63,315 nt of DNA. It comes from CAZLXG01 sp964563585 (GTDB lineage Bacteria > Bacteroidota > Bacteroidia > Flavobacteriales > Flavobacteriaceae). The notes under the pieces were generated by a model. The model ran no database searches. It was not told the origin of the DNA and saw only the letters and a program-made list of their open reading frames with translations. Below, piece after piece: positions 26,455 through 35,261 of the stretch (position 1 is the first letter of the stretch; every line of letters starts with the position of its first letter). The DNA lies in the NCBI GenBank assembly GCA_964563585.1, contig CAZLXG010000003.1, positions 1-63,315 of the forward strand, read 5' to 3'. Made by a program: the position numbers and the translations under genes.

Positions 26455-26637
26455 ATGGCAAAAAGAGGTAATAGAATACAAGTAATATTAGAATGTACAG
26501 AACATAAAGAGTCTGGAAAACCAGGAACTTCACGTTACATTACTACGAAGAATAAAAAGAATACGCCAGATAGAATGGAGATTAAAAAATTCAATCCAAT
26601 TCTTAAACGTATGACAGTTCATAAAGAAATTAAATAA
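26455..26637 (+). CDS. rpmG: 50S ribosomal protein L33
   Basis: A 60-residue L33 protein (AKRGNRIQVILECTEHKES, then GTSRYITTKNKKNTPDRMEI, ending MTVHKEIK). It retains only one Cys (ECTE), so it is the zinc-free (C-minus) form. It lies 25 bases after rpmB. Confidence 0.97.
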   Translation: MAKRGNRIQVILECTEHKESGKPGTSRYITTKNKKNTPDRMEIKKFNPILKRMTVHKEIK

Positions 26638-26646
26638 TAAGGAGTC

Positions 26647-26799
26647 ATGGCAAAGAAAGCAGTAGCATCGTTACAGACAGGTACAAAAAGATTAGCAAAA
26701 GCTATAAAAATGGTAAAATCTCCAAAAACAGGAGCTTACATGTTTGTTGAATCAATTATGGCTCCAGATAAAGTTAACGACTTCTTTAATAAAAAGTAA
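26647..26799 (+). CDS. DUF4295 family protein
   Basis: A 50-residue basic protein (MAKKAVASLQTGTKRLAKAI, then KMVKSPKTGAYMFVESIMAP, then DKVNDFFNKK). This family is found in Bacteroidota directly after rpmG, so it is probably ribosome-associated, though its role is not established. A GGAG lies just before the ATG, and it starts 9 bases after the rpmG stop. Confidence 0.9.
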   Translation: MAKKAVASLQTGTKRLAKAIKMVKSPKTGAYMFVESIMAPDKVNDFFNKK

Positions 26800-26822
26800 G
26801 AAGAAAACTTATCAAGATATTT

Positions 26823-26860
26823 AAAAGCAGCTTTCTACACAGAAAGCTGCTTTTGTTTTA
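26823..26860 (+). terminator. Terminator of the rpmB-rpmG-DUF4295 operon
   Basis: Perfect 14-bp stem AAAAGCAGCTTTCT / AGAAAGCTGCTTTT with loop ACAC and trailing T-rich DNA. Confidence 0.9.
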
Positions 26861-26931
26861 TATTTACATACCATTTTAATGACAATTTTTCATGATAACC
26901 ACAAAGGCAAGACTTTTGTTGTTAAATTTGT

Positions 26932-27017
26932 GCGTTACCATGCAAAAGGCATGGTCGGGCTTTCCGTTACAATCTTTTGCAAAAAAGCAAAAGGATTCTC
27001 ACTGCAATCCCTAACGC
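26932..27017. repeat. Two-hairpin composite element B
   Basis: Begins GCGTTACC and ends CAATCCCTAACGC. Hairpin 1 is ACCATGC-AAAAG-GCATGGT; hairpin 2 is CTTTTGC-AAAAAA-GCAAAAG. It ends 45 bases before ftsY. Confidence 0.8.
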
Positions 27018-27062
27018 ATATAGTTGCCTAATAACTATATAACAAACGAATAAACATTTTAA

Positions 27063-28016
27063 ATGAGTTTTTTAAAAAAAATATTTTCATCAGAAAAAAA
27101 AGAAACACTAGATAAAGGATTAGAAAAATCTAAGTCAAGTTTTTTTGGAAAATTAAGTAAAGCCGTAGCTGGAAAATCTAAAGTAGACGATGAGGTTTTA
27201 GATAATCTTGAAGAAGTATTAGTATCTAGTGATGTAGGCGTAAATACAACGCTTAAAATTATCGACCGTATAGAAGCTCGTGTTTCAAAAGATAAATATC
27301 TAGGAATCGACGAGCTTAATCAAATACTTCGCGAAGAAATCGCAAATTTATTATCCGAATCCAATTCAGGAGAGGAAACGGAATTCATTATTCCTCAAGA
27401 CAAAAAACCATATGTAATAATGGTTGTAGGCGTAAATGGTGTAGGGAAAACAACAACTATTGGGAAGTTAGCTTATCAATTTAAAAAACAAGGACTAAGT
27501 GTCGTAATTGGGGCAGCAGATACGTTTAGAGCAGCAGCAATAGACCAACTTCAAGTTTGGGCAGATAGAGTAGATGTGCCAATGATAAAACAATCTATGG
27601 GAAGTGATCCCGCTTCTGTAGCTTTCGATACGCTTGAAAGTGCCGTAACACAAAATGCCGATGTTGTAATTATTGATACTGCTGGACGATTACATAATAA
27701 AGTAAACCTAATGAACGAGCTTACTAAAATAAAACGCGTTATGCAAAAAGTGGTTGATGACACACCAAATGATGTATTATTGGTTTTAGATGGTAGTACA
27801 GGGCAAAATGCTTTCGAACAAGCAAAACAGTTTACCGCAGCAACCGAAGTAACATCTTTAGCGGTTACAAAGTTAGACGGAACAGCCAAAGGTGGTGTTG
27901 TAATTGGTATTTCAGACCAGTTTCAAATTCCAGTAAAATATATTGGAGTAGGTGAAGGCATTGAGGATTTACAAGTATTTAATAAATTTGAGTTTGTAGA
28001 TTCGTTTTTTAAGTAA
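27063..28016 (+). CDS. ftsY: Signal recognition particle receptor FtsY
   Basis: A 317-residue SRP-receptor GTPase. A short helical N domain (about 25-105) is followed by the G domain with Walker A GVNGVGKTT (123-131), DTFRAAA, DTAGRLHN and TKLDGTAKGG. The acidic A domain seen in Escherichia coli is nearly absent, as usual for this phylum. It docks SRP-ribosome complexes at the membrane for co-translational insertion. Element B precedes it. Confidence 0.96.
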   Translation: MSFLKKIFSSEKKETLDKGLEKSKSSFFGKLSKAVAGKSKVDDEVLDNLEEVLVSSDVGVNTTLKIIDRIEARVSKDKYLGIDELNQILREEIANLLSESNSGEETEFIIPQDKKPYVIMVVGVNGVGKTTTIGKLAYQFKKQGLSVVIGAADTFRAAAIDQLQVWADRVDVPMIKQSMGSDPASVAFDTLESAVTQNADVVIIDTAGRLHNKVNLMNELTKIKRVMQKVVDDTPNDVLLVLDGSTGQNAFEQAKQFTAATEVTSLAVTKLDGTAKGGVVIGISDQFQIPVKYIGVGEGIEDLQVFNKFEFVDSFFK

Positions 28017-28344
28017 TTTTTCAACCATTATTTTATTTTTTTTAGATTTCAACAAAAATCCTTTAATTCCAAATTCATTAGCAAGTTATATTGCATTTCC
28101 ATCATATTTTATAACTCCTTTTTTTGGACTGAAATTGGTTTGTTTCTTCATTCATTNNNNNNNNNNNNNNNNNNNNNNNNNNNNNNNNNNNNNNNNNNNN
28201 NNNNNNNNNNNNNNNNNNNNNNNNNNNNNNNNNNNNNNNNNNNNNNNNNNNNNNNNTTCATTCATTTAATCCATATTCCAATTAATTTTAAACATTTATT
28301 TTTTTGTTAAGAGCAATGTCACTAAACAGTTTTTATCATAAAAA
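28017..28344. other. Gene-poor stretch around the gap
   Basis: Left of the gap, the minus strand can be read MKKQTNFSPKKGVIKYDGNA, then I-stop-LANEFGIKGFLL, which looks like a broken coding sequence I cannot name. Right of the gap there is AT-rich DNA up to the pseudogene. No intact gene. Confidence 0.35.
28157..28256. other. Assembly gap (100 N)
   Basis: Exactly 100 N. The base strings on both sides are the same (TTCATTCATT ends the left side and TTCATTCATT starts the right side), so the two contig ends may overlap or a short tandem repeat was unresolved. Confidence 0.95.
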
Positions 28345-28807
28345 CTAGTTAATCAAGTCATTAATTTTCTCCCAAAGCTTATTCTCAAAACCACTTGGAC
28401 TAAAAATAGAAATTCTTGCACTGTTACCTAATTCTAACTATTACTAATTTTTACTGGGTACGATGTATAATTTTTGGTCGTCTTTACCAAGTCCAGCAAA
28501 TAAATCATCTGGAACTTTTGGTATTAACTCTCCTGAATAGCTAGTTTCTGTTGAGGGTAATCTATATCCGTTTTTCAGAATAATAAAAGCATCAAAATCT
28601 TTTTCATCAATAAAATCTAATAATGGTTGTAAGGCAGATGCATTCTAGTTTAAATCGGCTAAAGTTGAAGTTTCCTATTCATCAGAAATTTATAGGCAGA
28701 AAGTAGAGTGTTTCAGGAGTTGGGTTTTCTTCAATAAGTTCACCGCTAGTTGAACAACTTAAAAATATAAGTATTAGAAATAGGGCAAAGTATGGTATGC
28801 TTTTCAT
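28345..28807 (-). pseudogene. Decayed serine hydrolase (beta-lactamase family) lipoprotein
   Basis: The minus strand starts with an intact lipoprotein signal (MKSIPYFALFLILIFLSCST). It then reads ETLYFLPIN, a frameshift, SDE-stop-ETSTLADLN-stop-NAS, then ALQPLLDFIDEKDFDAFIIL. Both stops are TAG where TGG (Trp) is expected in this family. After KNG the sequence jumps to the C-terminal part (PDDLFAGLGKDDQKLYIVPS), with further frameshifts, and ends GFENKLWEKINDLIN-stop. The catalytic core with the SxxK Ser is deleted. It is clearly non-functional. Confidence 0.8.
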
Positions 28808-28863
28808 AAAGTAGGTTTTTATTTTAATGACTGTTAAATATATAAAAGGTTTAATTAAGATTG

Positions 28864-28871
28864 TATCTTTG
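28864..28871 (+). promoter_or_regulatory. -7 box (TATCTTTG) of rimO
   Basis: Exact TAnnTTTG match, 19 bases upstream of the ATG at 28891. Its position argues for that ATG rather than a TTG start at 28861, which would lie upstream of the box. Confidence 0.55.
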
Positions 28872-28890
28872 CGCACTTATTTATATTAGT

Positions 28891-30195
28891 ATGCGCACAA
28901 AATCACTTAAAAAAAATAAAATTAATGTTATTACTCTTGGTTGCAGTAAAAACGTTTATGATAGTGAAGTGTTAATGGGGCAACTTAAGGCAAGTGGAAA
29001 AGATGTTGTACATGAAGAAGAAGGGAATATTGTTGTTATAAACACGTGTGGTTTTATAAATAATGCTAAGGAGGAAAGTGTAAATACCATTTTGGAATTT
29101 ATGCAAAAAAAGGAGGCTGGCGAAGTTGATAAAGTATTTGTGACAGGCTGTTTAAGTGAACGCTATAAACCAGATTTAGTAAAAGAAATTCCAAATGTTG
29201 ATGCGTATTTTGGTACTACAGAATTGCCAAGTTTGCTAAAAGCTTTAGGAGCCGATTATAAGCATGAGTTAATTGGTGAACGATTAACAACAACACCAAA
29301 AAACTATGCCTATTTAAAAATTGCTGAAGGTTGTGATAGACCTTGTAGTTTCTGTGCTATTCCAATTATGCGTGGAAAACATAAATCTACACCTATTAAA
29401 AATTTAATTATTGAAGCTGAAAAATTAGCCGCTAAAGGAGTTAAAGAACTTATTCTAATTGCGCAAGATTTAACCTATTATGGTTTAGATATTTATAAGA
29501 AGCGAAATTTAGCTGAACTTCTTGAAGCACTTGTTAAAGTTGATGGTATTGAGTGGATTCGTTTGCACTATGCATTTCCAACAGGTTTCCCAATGGATGT
29601 GTTAGATATTATGAATAAAGAACCGAAAATTTGCAATTATATAGATATTCCGTTGCAGCATATTTCTGACCATTTGCTAAAAAGTATGAAACGTGGTACT
29701 ACAAAAGAAAAAACCACAAAGCTAATTCAAGACTTTAGAAATACAGTTCCCGAAATGACAATTAGAACTACGTTAATTGTTGGCTATCCAGGTGAAACTG
29801 AAGCAGATTTTGAAGAATTAAAACAATGGATAACAGATATGCGCTTTGAACGCTTAGGTTGTTTTACTTACAGTCATGAAGAAAATACTACTGCGTATAA
29901 TTTAGAAGATAATGTTCCAGAAGGTGTGAAAATTGACAGAGCTAATCAGATTATGGAAATTCAATCTCAAATTTCATGGGAATTGAATCAACAAAAAATA
30001 GGACAAGAAGTTAAAGTAGTTATTGATAGAAAAGAAGGGAACTACTTTATTGGGCGAACCGAATATGATTCACCAGATGTTGATAACGAAGTGTTGATTG
30101 ATGCAGCAAAAATTTACCTAAAAACAGGTGAATTTACAACCGTAAAAATTACTGAAGCTGGTGATTTTGATTTGTATGCCGAAGTTGTAAGTTAA
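28891..30195 (+). CDS. rimO: Ribosomal protein S12 methylthiotransferase RimO
   Basis: A 434-residue radical-SAM enzyme that adds a methylthio group to the conserved Asp of S12. The N-terminal UPF0004 domain has three cluster Cys (TLGCSKNVYDSE, NTCGFINNA, VTGCLSERY). The radical-SAM CxxxCxxC is in EGCDRPCSFCAIPIMRG. A C-terminal TRAM domain (about 370-434) is present. The YDSE after GCSKN separates RimO from MiaB (which has NxxDSE). The -7 box supports the ATG at 28891. Confidence 0.95.
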   Translation: MRTKSLKKNKINVITLGCSKNVYDSEVLMGQLKASGKDVVHEEEGNIVVINTCGFINNAKEESVNTILEFMQKKEAGEVDKVFVTGCLSERYKPDLVKEIPNVDAYFGTTELPSLLKALGADYKHELIGERLTTTPKNYAYLKIAEGCDRPCSFCAIPIMRGKHKSTPIKNLIIEAEKLAAKGVKELILIAQDLTYYGLDIYKKRNLAELLEALVKVDGIEWIRLHYAFPTGFPMDVLDIMNKEPKICNYIDIPLQHISDHLLKSMKRGTTKEKTTKLIQDFRNTVPEMTIRTTLIVGYPGETEADFEELKQWITDMRFERLGCFTYSHEENTTAYNLEDNVPEGVKIDRANQIMEIQSQISWELNQQKIGQEVKVVIDRKEGNYFIGRTEYDSPDVDNEVLIDAAKIYLKTGEFTTVKITEAGDFDLYAEVVS

Positions 30196-30276
30196 TTCTA
30201 CTATTTGTTAAAGTGCACGTGTTTTTGAAGGTTTACATTCTCGTAAATAAATGTCAATTCGAGTAATTTTCTGTCA

Positions 30277-30296
30277 CATTGAGCGCAGTCGAAATG
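30277..30296 (+). repeat. GAGCGCAGTCGA hairpin repeat, copy 3
   Basis: Core at 30281-30292 flanked by complementary CATT and AATG, preceded by GTCA. It lies in the spacer between rimO and bshC. Confidence 0.75.
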
Positions 30297-30388
30297 AAGA
30301 AAATCATAACAAGAACATTTCTTAACTTATTTTTTAGATTTTAAAAATTTGAATAACTGTATATTTACATTTCAATTGAATTGTATTT

Positions 30389-31984
30389 ATGTCAGTAAAG
30401 AATATTTCGTTTAAATCTACTAATTATTTTTCATCACTTATATGTGATTATCTAGATAAAAAACCAGAATTGAGTCAGTTTTATAACCGTTTTCCAAACC
30501 TTGATAATTTTAAAGCGCAGATTGAAGAAAAAAGTTTGTCTGTTCGAGCGCAGTCGAGAAATATTTTAGTTGAAACTTTAAAAAAACAATATAAAAATAG
30601 TGATGTTTCAGAAAGCACACTTCAAAATATTGAAGCATTAAAACAGTCAAATACATTCACAATAACAACAGGTCATCAATTAAATTTATTTACTGGTCCA
30701 TTATATTTTCTGTATAAAATCATTTCGGTTATAAATCTTTCAAATGAATTAAAACAAAAATATTCTGAAAGTAATTTTGTTCCTGTGTATTGGATGGCAA
30801 CAGAAGATCATGATTTTGAAGAAATTAATTATTTCAATTTTAAAGGTAAAAAGGTACAATGGAATAGAACTTCTAGCGGTGCAGTAGGCGAGTTATCTAA
30901 TAACGGTTTAGATGAAGTTTTTGAGTTGTTTTCAACAGCATTAGGAAACGGTAAAAATGCTGATTTATTAAAAGAATTATTTGAAAAATCATATTTAAAC
31001 CATGATAATTTAGCTGAAGCTACACGCTTTTTAGCAAATCAATTATTTAAAAACTACGGTTTAGTAATTATAGATGCAAACGATACAGATTTAAAACGAT
31101 TATTTATTCCTTTTGTTGAGGAAGAATTAACAAGTCAAACATCGTTTAAAGAGGTTTCAAAAACTAACGAAATACTTTCAAAATCATATAGTATTCAAGT
31201 TAATCCACGTGAAATAAATCTGTTTTATATAAAAGAAGATTTACGCGAGCGTATTGTTTTTGAAGATGGAGTTTACAAAGTAAACAACACTAATATTTCT
31301 TGGAGCAAGAGTGAGATACAAAAAGTGCTCTTAGAGCATCCAGAGCGGTTTTCGCCAAATGTAATTATGCGTCCGTTGTATCAAGAAGTAATTTTACCAA
31401 ATTTATGTTATGTTGGTGGTGGTGGAGAAATAGCGTATTGGTTTCAGTTAAAACAATATTTTGAAAAAGTAAATGTGCCTTTTCCAATGTTGTTGTTGCG
31501 AAATTCTGCGTTAATTCAATCTGAAAACCAACAGAAAAAGCTTGAGAAATTAAACATTTCAAATGAAGACATATTTTTAAAACAAGATGAATTAATTAAA
31601 AAGAAAGTAAAAGAACTTTCCGAAATTGAAATTGATTTTTCTAATCAAAAAGTACATTTAAAAGAACAATTTAAAAACATGTATGTTTTGGCAGAAGAGA
31701 CAGATAAGTCATTTTTAGGTGCTGTGAAGTCTCAAGAAGTAAAACAATTAAAGGGATTAGAAAATCTTGAAAAACGTTTATTAAAAGCACAAAAAATAAA
31801 ATTGGCAGACCATGTTTCTAGAATAACAGAACTTCAAAACGAGTTGTTTCCAAAACAAATTTTGCAAGAACGGAACACTAATTTTTCTGAATTTTATTTA
31901 GAATATGGAACTCAACTTATTCCAAAATTGATTAAAAATTTAGAGCCATTAAAAGGCGAGTTTACCATACTAACTATGTCATGA
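30389..31984 (+). CDS. bshC: Bacillithiol biosynthesis cysteine-adding enzyme BshC
   Basis: A 531-residue cytosolic enzyme that joins Cys to GlcN-malate in the last step of bacillithiol synthesis. Hallmarks are TGHQLNLFTGPLYFLYKI, PVYWMATEDHDFEEINYFNF and LCYVGGGGEIAYWFQLK, with a long C-terminal coiled coil (about 385-480). Length is normal. Near the N-terminus, the codons for SLSVRAQSRNIL contain a complete copy of the GAGCGCAGTCGA dispersed repeat (30543-30560), which appears to have been inserted or converted in frame. bshA and bshB are not in the window. Confidence 0.93.
   Translation: MSVKNISFKSTNYFSSLICDYLDKKPELSQFYNRFPNLDNFKAQIEEKSLSVRAQSRNILVETLKKQYKNSDVSESTLQNIEALKQSNTFTITTGHQLNLFTGPLYFLYKIISVINLSNELKQKYSESNFVPVYWMATEDHDFEEINYFNFKGKKVQWNRTSSGAVGELSNNGLDEVFELFSTALGNGKNADLLKELFEKSYLNHDNLAEATRFLANQLFKNYGLVIIDANDTDLKRLFIPFVEEELTSQTSFKEVSKTNEILSKSYSIQVNPREINLFYIKEDLRERIVFEDGVYKVNNTNISWSKSEIQKVLLEHPERFSPNVIMRPLYQEVILPNLCYVGGGGEIAYWFQLKQYFEKVNVPFPMLLLRNSALIQSENQQKKLEKLNISNEDIFLKQDELIKKKVKELSEIEIDFSNQKVHLKEQFKNMYVLAEETDKSFLGAVKSQEVKQLKGLENLEKRLLKAQKIKLADHVSRITELQNELFPKQILQERNTNFSEFYLEYGTQLIPKLIKNLEPLKGEFTILTMS
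30543..30560 (+). repeat. GAGCGCAGTCGA hairpin repeat, copy 4 (inside bshC)
   Basis: TTC-GAGCGCAGTCGA-GAA, preceded by GTCTG as in other copies. It is in frame in bshC and encodes VRAQSR. Confidence 0.75.
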
Positions 31985-32046
31985 AATATTTTTAAAATTT
32001 CATGAATATTTACATCTAAAGACTAACAAATTCCAGTATATAGTTA

Positions 32047-32054
32047 TAACTTTG
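32047..32054 (+). promoter_or_regulatory. -7 box (TAACTTTG) of the decarboxylase gene
   Basis: Exact TAnnTTTG match, 31 bases upstream of the ATG at 32086. Confidence 0.4.
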
Positions 32055-32085
32055 AAGTTTTAAAATAGTTTTAATACTTCATTTT

Positions 32086-33462
32086 ATGAGTATGCACAAA
32101 ATAGATATTGAATTGGTTGAAATGACATTAGATGTCATGAAATACGCTATCGATAGAATATCCTCAACAAAAAATAAAATAGGAAAACCGAAAAGTGCTG
32201 AACAGCTTAAAGCATTAGTTGGAGAGACTGTTACAGAAAAAGGGATTGGTGGCGAATACGCTTTTAATTTGTGGAAAAAACATTTAATGAAAGCTAATGT
32301 TCCTGTAGATCATCCAAGAAATTTGGCATTTGTCCCAGCATCACCAACAAGAGCAGCTGTTATGTTCGATTTGGTAACATCGGCATCAAGTATTCACGGA
32401 GCTTATTGGATGGAAGGTGCAGGTGGCATTTTTTGTGAAAATGAAGCCATGAAATGGATAGTATCTTTAACGGGTTTACCAGAAGGTGCATTTGGAGTTT
32501 TTACAAGTGGAGGTACAGCAGCAAACCTTTCAGCCATTGTTACGGCTAGAGAATATTGGCGACAAAATAAATCATATCAAAGAGAAAAAGGATTAATTAT
32601 AGCGTCTATTGGTGCACACTCATCAATTAAAGCCATGGCAAAAGTGGCAGATGTAGATATTATTTTAGTCGAATCTGAAGAACGTTTAACAGGCGAAGAT
32701 TTAAAAAAGGCAATTAATCAATTAACCGAACATCAACGTAAATGTTTATTTGCTGTTGTTGGAACAGGTGGAACTACAAATGCAGGAATTATTGATGATT
32801 TAGAAGGAATAGCAACAGTTTGTGAAAATGAAAATTTATGGTTTCATGTTGATGCAGCTTATGGCGGTGGCGCTTTGGCGGCAGATTCTGTAAGGCATTT
32901 GTTTAATGGCATAGAAAAAGCAGATAGTATAACCATCGACCCACATAAATGGATGTTTTCTCCATACGACTGTGGAGCAGTTCTTTATAAAAAACCAGAA
33001 TTAGCAAAACAAGCACATTCTCAACAAGGTTCTTATTTAGATATTTTTAAAGATGAAGGTGCACATGGATTTAATCCAACCGATTATCAAATACAATTAA
33101 CACGTCGTGTTAGAGGATTGCCTTTATGGTTTTCATTAGCAACTCATGGAACCGATAGATATAAAGAAGCTGTAGAACGTGGTTTAGAATTAGCTCAAAT
33201 TGCAGGTAAAATGATTGATAAAAACCCGAATGTAGAGTTAGTTAGAGAGCCTAGTTTGTCATGCGTTTTATATAGAAGAATAGGATGGAAGCCAGAAGAT
33301 TACACACATTGGACGTATGAAAATCATAAAAAGGGATTCGCATTAGTAACACCAACAAAGTGGAAAAATGGCGATACTTTCGAAACCGTTTCACGTTTTT
33401 GTTTTATCAATCCAGATACAACAGAAAACGATATAGAAATGATTTTAAATTCAATGGAATAA
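32086..33462 (+). CDS. Pyridoxal-phosphate-dependent decarboxylase (group II)
   Basis: A 458-residue PLP enzyme of the aromatic-L-amino-acid/glutamate decarboxylase family. GVFTSGGTAANLSAI binds the PLP phosphate, FHVDAAYGGGALA carries the Asp contacting the pyridine N, and DPHKWMFSPYDCGAV holds the Schiff-base Lys288. The substrate could be an aromatic amino acid, 2,4-diaminobutyrate or another amino acid; the sequence alone does not decide. It has its own -7 box and no linked transporter or aminotransferase. Confidence 0.88.
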   Translation: MSMHKIDIELVEMTLDVMKYAIDRISSTKNKIGKPKSAEQLKALVGETVTEKGIGGEYAFNLWKKHLMKANVPVDHPRNLAFVPASPTRAAVMFDLVTSASSIHGAYWMEGAGGIFCENEAMKWIVSLTGLPEGAFGVFTSGGTAANLSAIVTAREYWRQNKSYQREKGLIIASIGAHSSIKAMAKVADVDIILVESEERLTGEDLKKAINQLTEHQRKCLFAVVGTGGTTNAGIIDDLEGIATVCENENLWFHVDAAYGGGALAADSVRHLFNGIEKADSITIDPHKWMFSPYDCGAVLYKKPELAKQAHSQQGSYLDIFKDEGAHGFNPTDYQIQLTRRVRGLPLWFSLATHGTDRYKEAVERGLELAQIAGKMIDKNPNVELVREPSLSCVLYRRIGWKPEDYTHWTYENHKKGFALVTPTKWKNGDTFETVSRFCFINPDTTENDIEMILNSME

Positions 33463-33510
33463 AAATTAAAAAAAACATAATCTGTAATTCGTCAATCTAA
33501 AATCAATTAC

Positions 33511-33518
33511 TATTTTTG
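33511..33518 (+). promoter_or_regulatory. -7 box (TATTTTTG) of guaA, abutting the start codon
   Basis: Exact TAnnTTTG match ending 3 bases before the ATG at 33522; TTCG at 33488-33491 sits at the usual -33 distance (19-base spacer). The implied transcription start is at or near the start codon. Confidence 0.55.
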
Positions 33519-33521
33519 CGC

Positions 33522-35057
33522 ATGCAACATGACAAGGTATTAATTTTAGATTTCGGTTCGCAATACACACAACTAATTGCGCGTAGAGTTAGAGAACTCA
33601 ATATATATTCCGAAATACATCCATTCAATAAAATTCCAAAAAACATAGAAACGTATAAGGCTGTTATACTTTCTGGTAGCCCATTTTCAGTAAGGGGAGA
33701 AGAAGCTTTACATCCAGATTTATCTAAAATTAGAGGTGAAAAACCACTTTTAGCTGTTTGTTATGGGGCGCAATATTTAGCACATTTTTCTGGAGGAAAA
33801 GTAGCACCATCAAACACTAGAGAATATGGTCGTGCTAATTTATCATTCATTAAAAATGATGAAGCTTTTTTTTTAAATGTAAAAGAAGGCAGTCAAGTTT
33901 GGATGAGTCATAGTGATACGATTAAAGAACTTCCAGAAAATGGGGTTTTAATAGCAAGTACAAATGATGTTGAAAATGCAGCCTATAGAATAGAAGGAGA
34001 GCAAACCTATGCGATTCAATTTCATCCAGAAGTGTATCATTCAAAAGATGGAAAACAAATATTAGAAAATTTTTTAGTAGATATTGCCGACTTAAATCAA
34101 GATTGGACTCCGGATTCTTTTGTTGAAGAAACTGTTGCAGCAATCAAAGAAAAAGTAGGAAACGATAAAGTAGTATTAGGACTTTCAGGAGGTGTTGATT
34201 CAACTGTTGCGGCAGTTCTTCTTAATAAAGCCATTGGTGAAAACCTGTATTGCATATTTGTAAATAATGGACTTTTACGTAAAAATGAATTTGAAAGCGT
34301 ACTAAATCAGTACGAAGGCATGGGACTTAATGTAAAAGGAGTCGATGCTTCCAAACGATTTTTAGATGCGCTGGCAGGTTTAGAAGATCCAGAGAAAAAA
34401 CGTAAAGCTATTGGTAATTCGTTTATTGAGGTTTTTGATGATGAAGCTCATAAACTTGAAGATGTAAAATGGTTAGCTCAAGGAACAATTTATCCAGATG
34501 TTATCGAAAGTATTTCTGCTACAGGTGGACCATCGGCAACCATAAAAAGTCATCATAATGTTGGCGGATTGCCAGATTTTATGAAACTAAAAATTGTTGA
34601 GCCACTTCGTGCTATTTTTAAAGATGAGGTTAGACGAGTAGGCGCAACTTTGGGTATCGACCCAGAGCTTTTAGGCCGTCATCCGTTTCCTGGTCCAGGA
34701 TTGGGTATTCGTATTTTGGGCGATATTACTGCCGAAAAAGTACAAATGCTTCAAGAGGTAGACCATATTTTTATCAACGGACTTAAAGAATGGGGATTGT
34801 ACGATAAAGTTTGGCAAGCAGGCGCCATGTTACTTCCCGTAAATAGCGTTGGTGTTATGGGCGACGAGCGAACTTACGAAAAATGTGTTGCGCTTCGTGC
34901 TGTAGAAAGTACAGATGGTATGACAGCCGATTGGGTAAATTTACCGTACGAGTTTCTTCAAAAAACATCTAACGATATAATAAATAAGGTAAAAGGCGTT
35001 AATAGAGTAGTTTACGATATAAGTTCAAAACCACCAGCAACCATTGAGTGGGAATAA
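33522..35057 (+). CDS. guaA: GMP synthase (glutamine-hydrolysing)
   Basis: A 511-residue enzyme converting XMP, glutamine and ATP to GMP. The class I glutaminase domain (1-190) has Cys in AVCYGAQYLAH and the His-Glu pair in FHPEVYHS. The ATP-pyrophosphatase domain has the P-loop LGLSGGVDSTVAAVLL. The C-terminal dimerisation domain (GRHPFPGPGLGIRILG to TIEWE) is complete. The ATG at 33522 fits the family; a TTG at 33516 lies inside the -7 box. Composite element F fills the spacer after it. Confidence 0.97.
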   Translation: MQHDKVLILDFGSQYTQLIARRVRELNIYSEIHPFNKIPKNIETYKAVILSGSPFSVRGEEALHPDLSKIRGEKPLLAVCYGAQYLAHFSGGKVAPSNTREYGRANLSFIKNDEAFFLNVKEGSQVWMSHSDTIKELPENGVLIASTNDVENAAYRIEGEQTYAIQFHPEVYHSKDGKQILENFLVDIADLNQDWTPDSFVEETVAAIKEKVGNDKVVLGLSGGVDSTVAAVLLNKAIGENLYCIFVNNGLLRKNEFESVLNQYEGMGLNVKGVDASKRFLDALAGLEDPEKKRKAIGNSFIEVFDDEAHKLEDVKWLAQGTIYPDVIESISATGGPSATIKSHHNVGGLPDFMKLKIVEPLRAIFKDEVRRVGATLGIDPELLGRHPFPGPGLGIRILGDITAEKVQMLQEVDHIFINGLKEWGLYDKVWQAGAMLLPVNSVGVMGDERTYEKCVALRAVESTDGMTADWVNLPYEFLQKTSNDIINKVKGVNRVVYDISSKPPATIEWE

Positions 35058-35062
35058 TTTTT

Positions 35063-35245
35063 GGGCGTTCCAATATTTATAAACTATATTTATAACATTG
35101 AAGCATCTTATTTATTTAAACCAAACGTATATAATTTTAGGTAAGAGCAAAAAATATTGTCAGGCTGTACGCTATATCTTTTCTTTTTTGGCATACTATA
35201 TGCATAAACAAAAAAAGAAAAGGATGCCGCTTTCATCCTTAACGC
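35063..35245. repeat. Two-hairpin composite element F
   Basis: Starts GGGCGTTCC five bases after the guaA stop and ends CATCCTTAACGC, 16 bases before the next ATG. Hairpin 1 has stem CAATATT (35071-35077) / AATATTG (35153-35159) with a 75-base loop. Hairpin 2 is CTTTTCTTTTTTG paired with CAAAAAAAGAAAAG (one bulge) around GCATACTATATGCAT. Confidence 0.75.
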
Positions 35246-35261
35246 AATTAAAAACAATTAC

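Noticed and set aside
28682..28876. 64-residue lipoprotein gene on the minus strand
   Set aside because: It is the intact 5' end of the broken serine hydrolase, extended upstream by an in-frame non-coding stretch.
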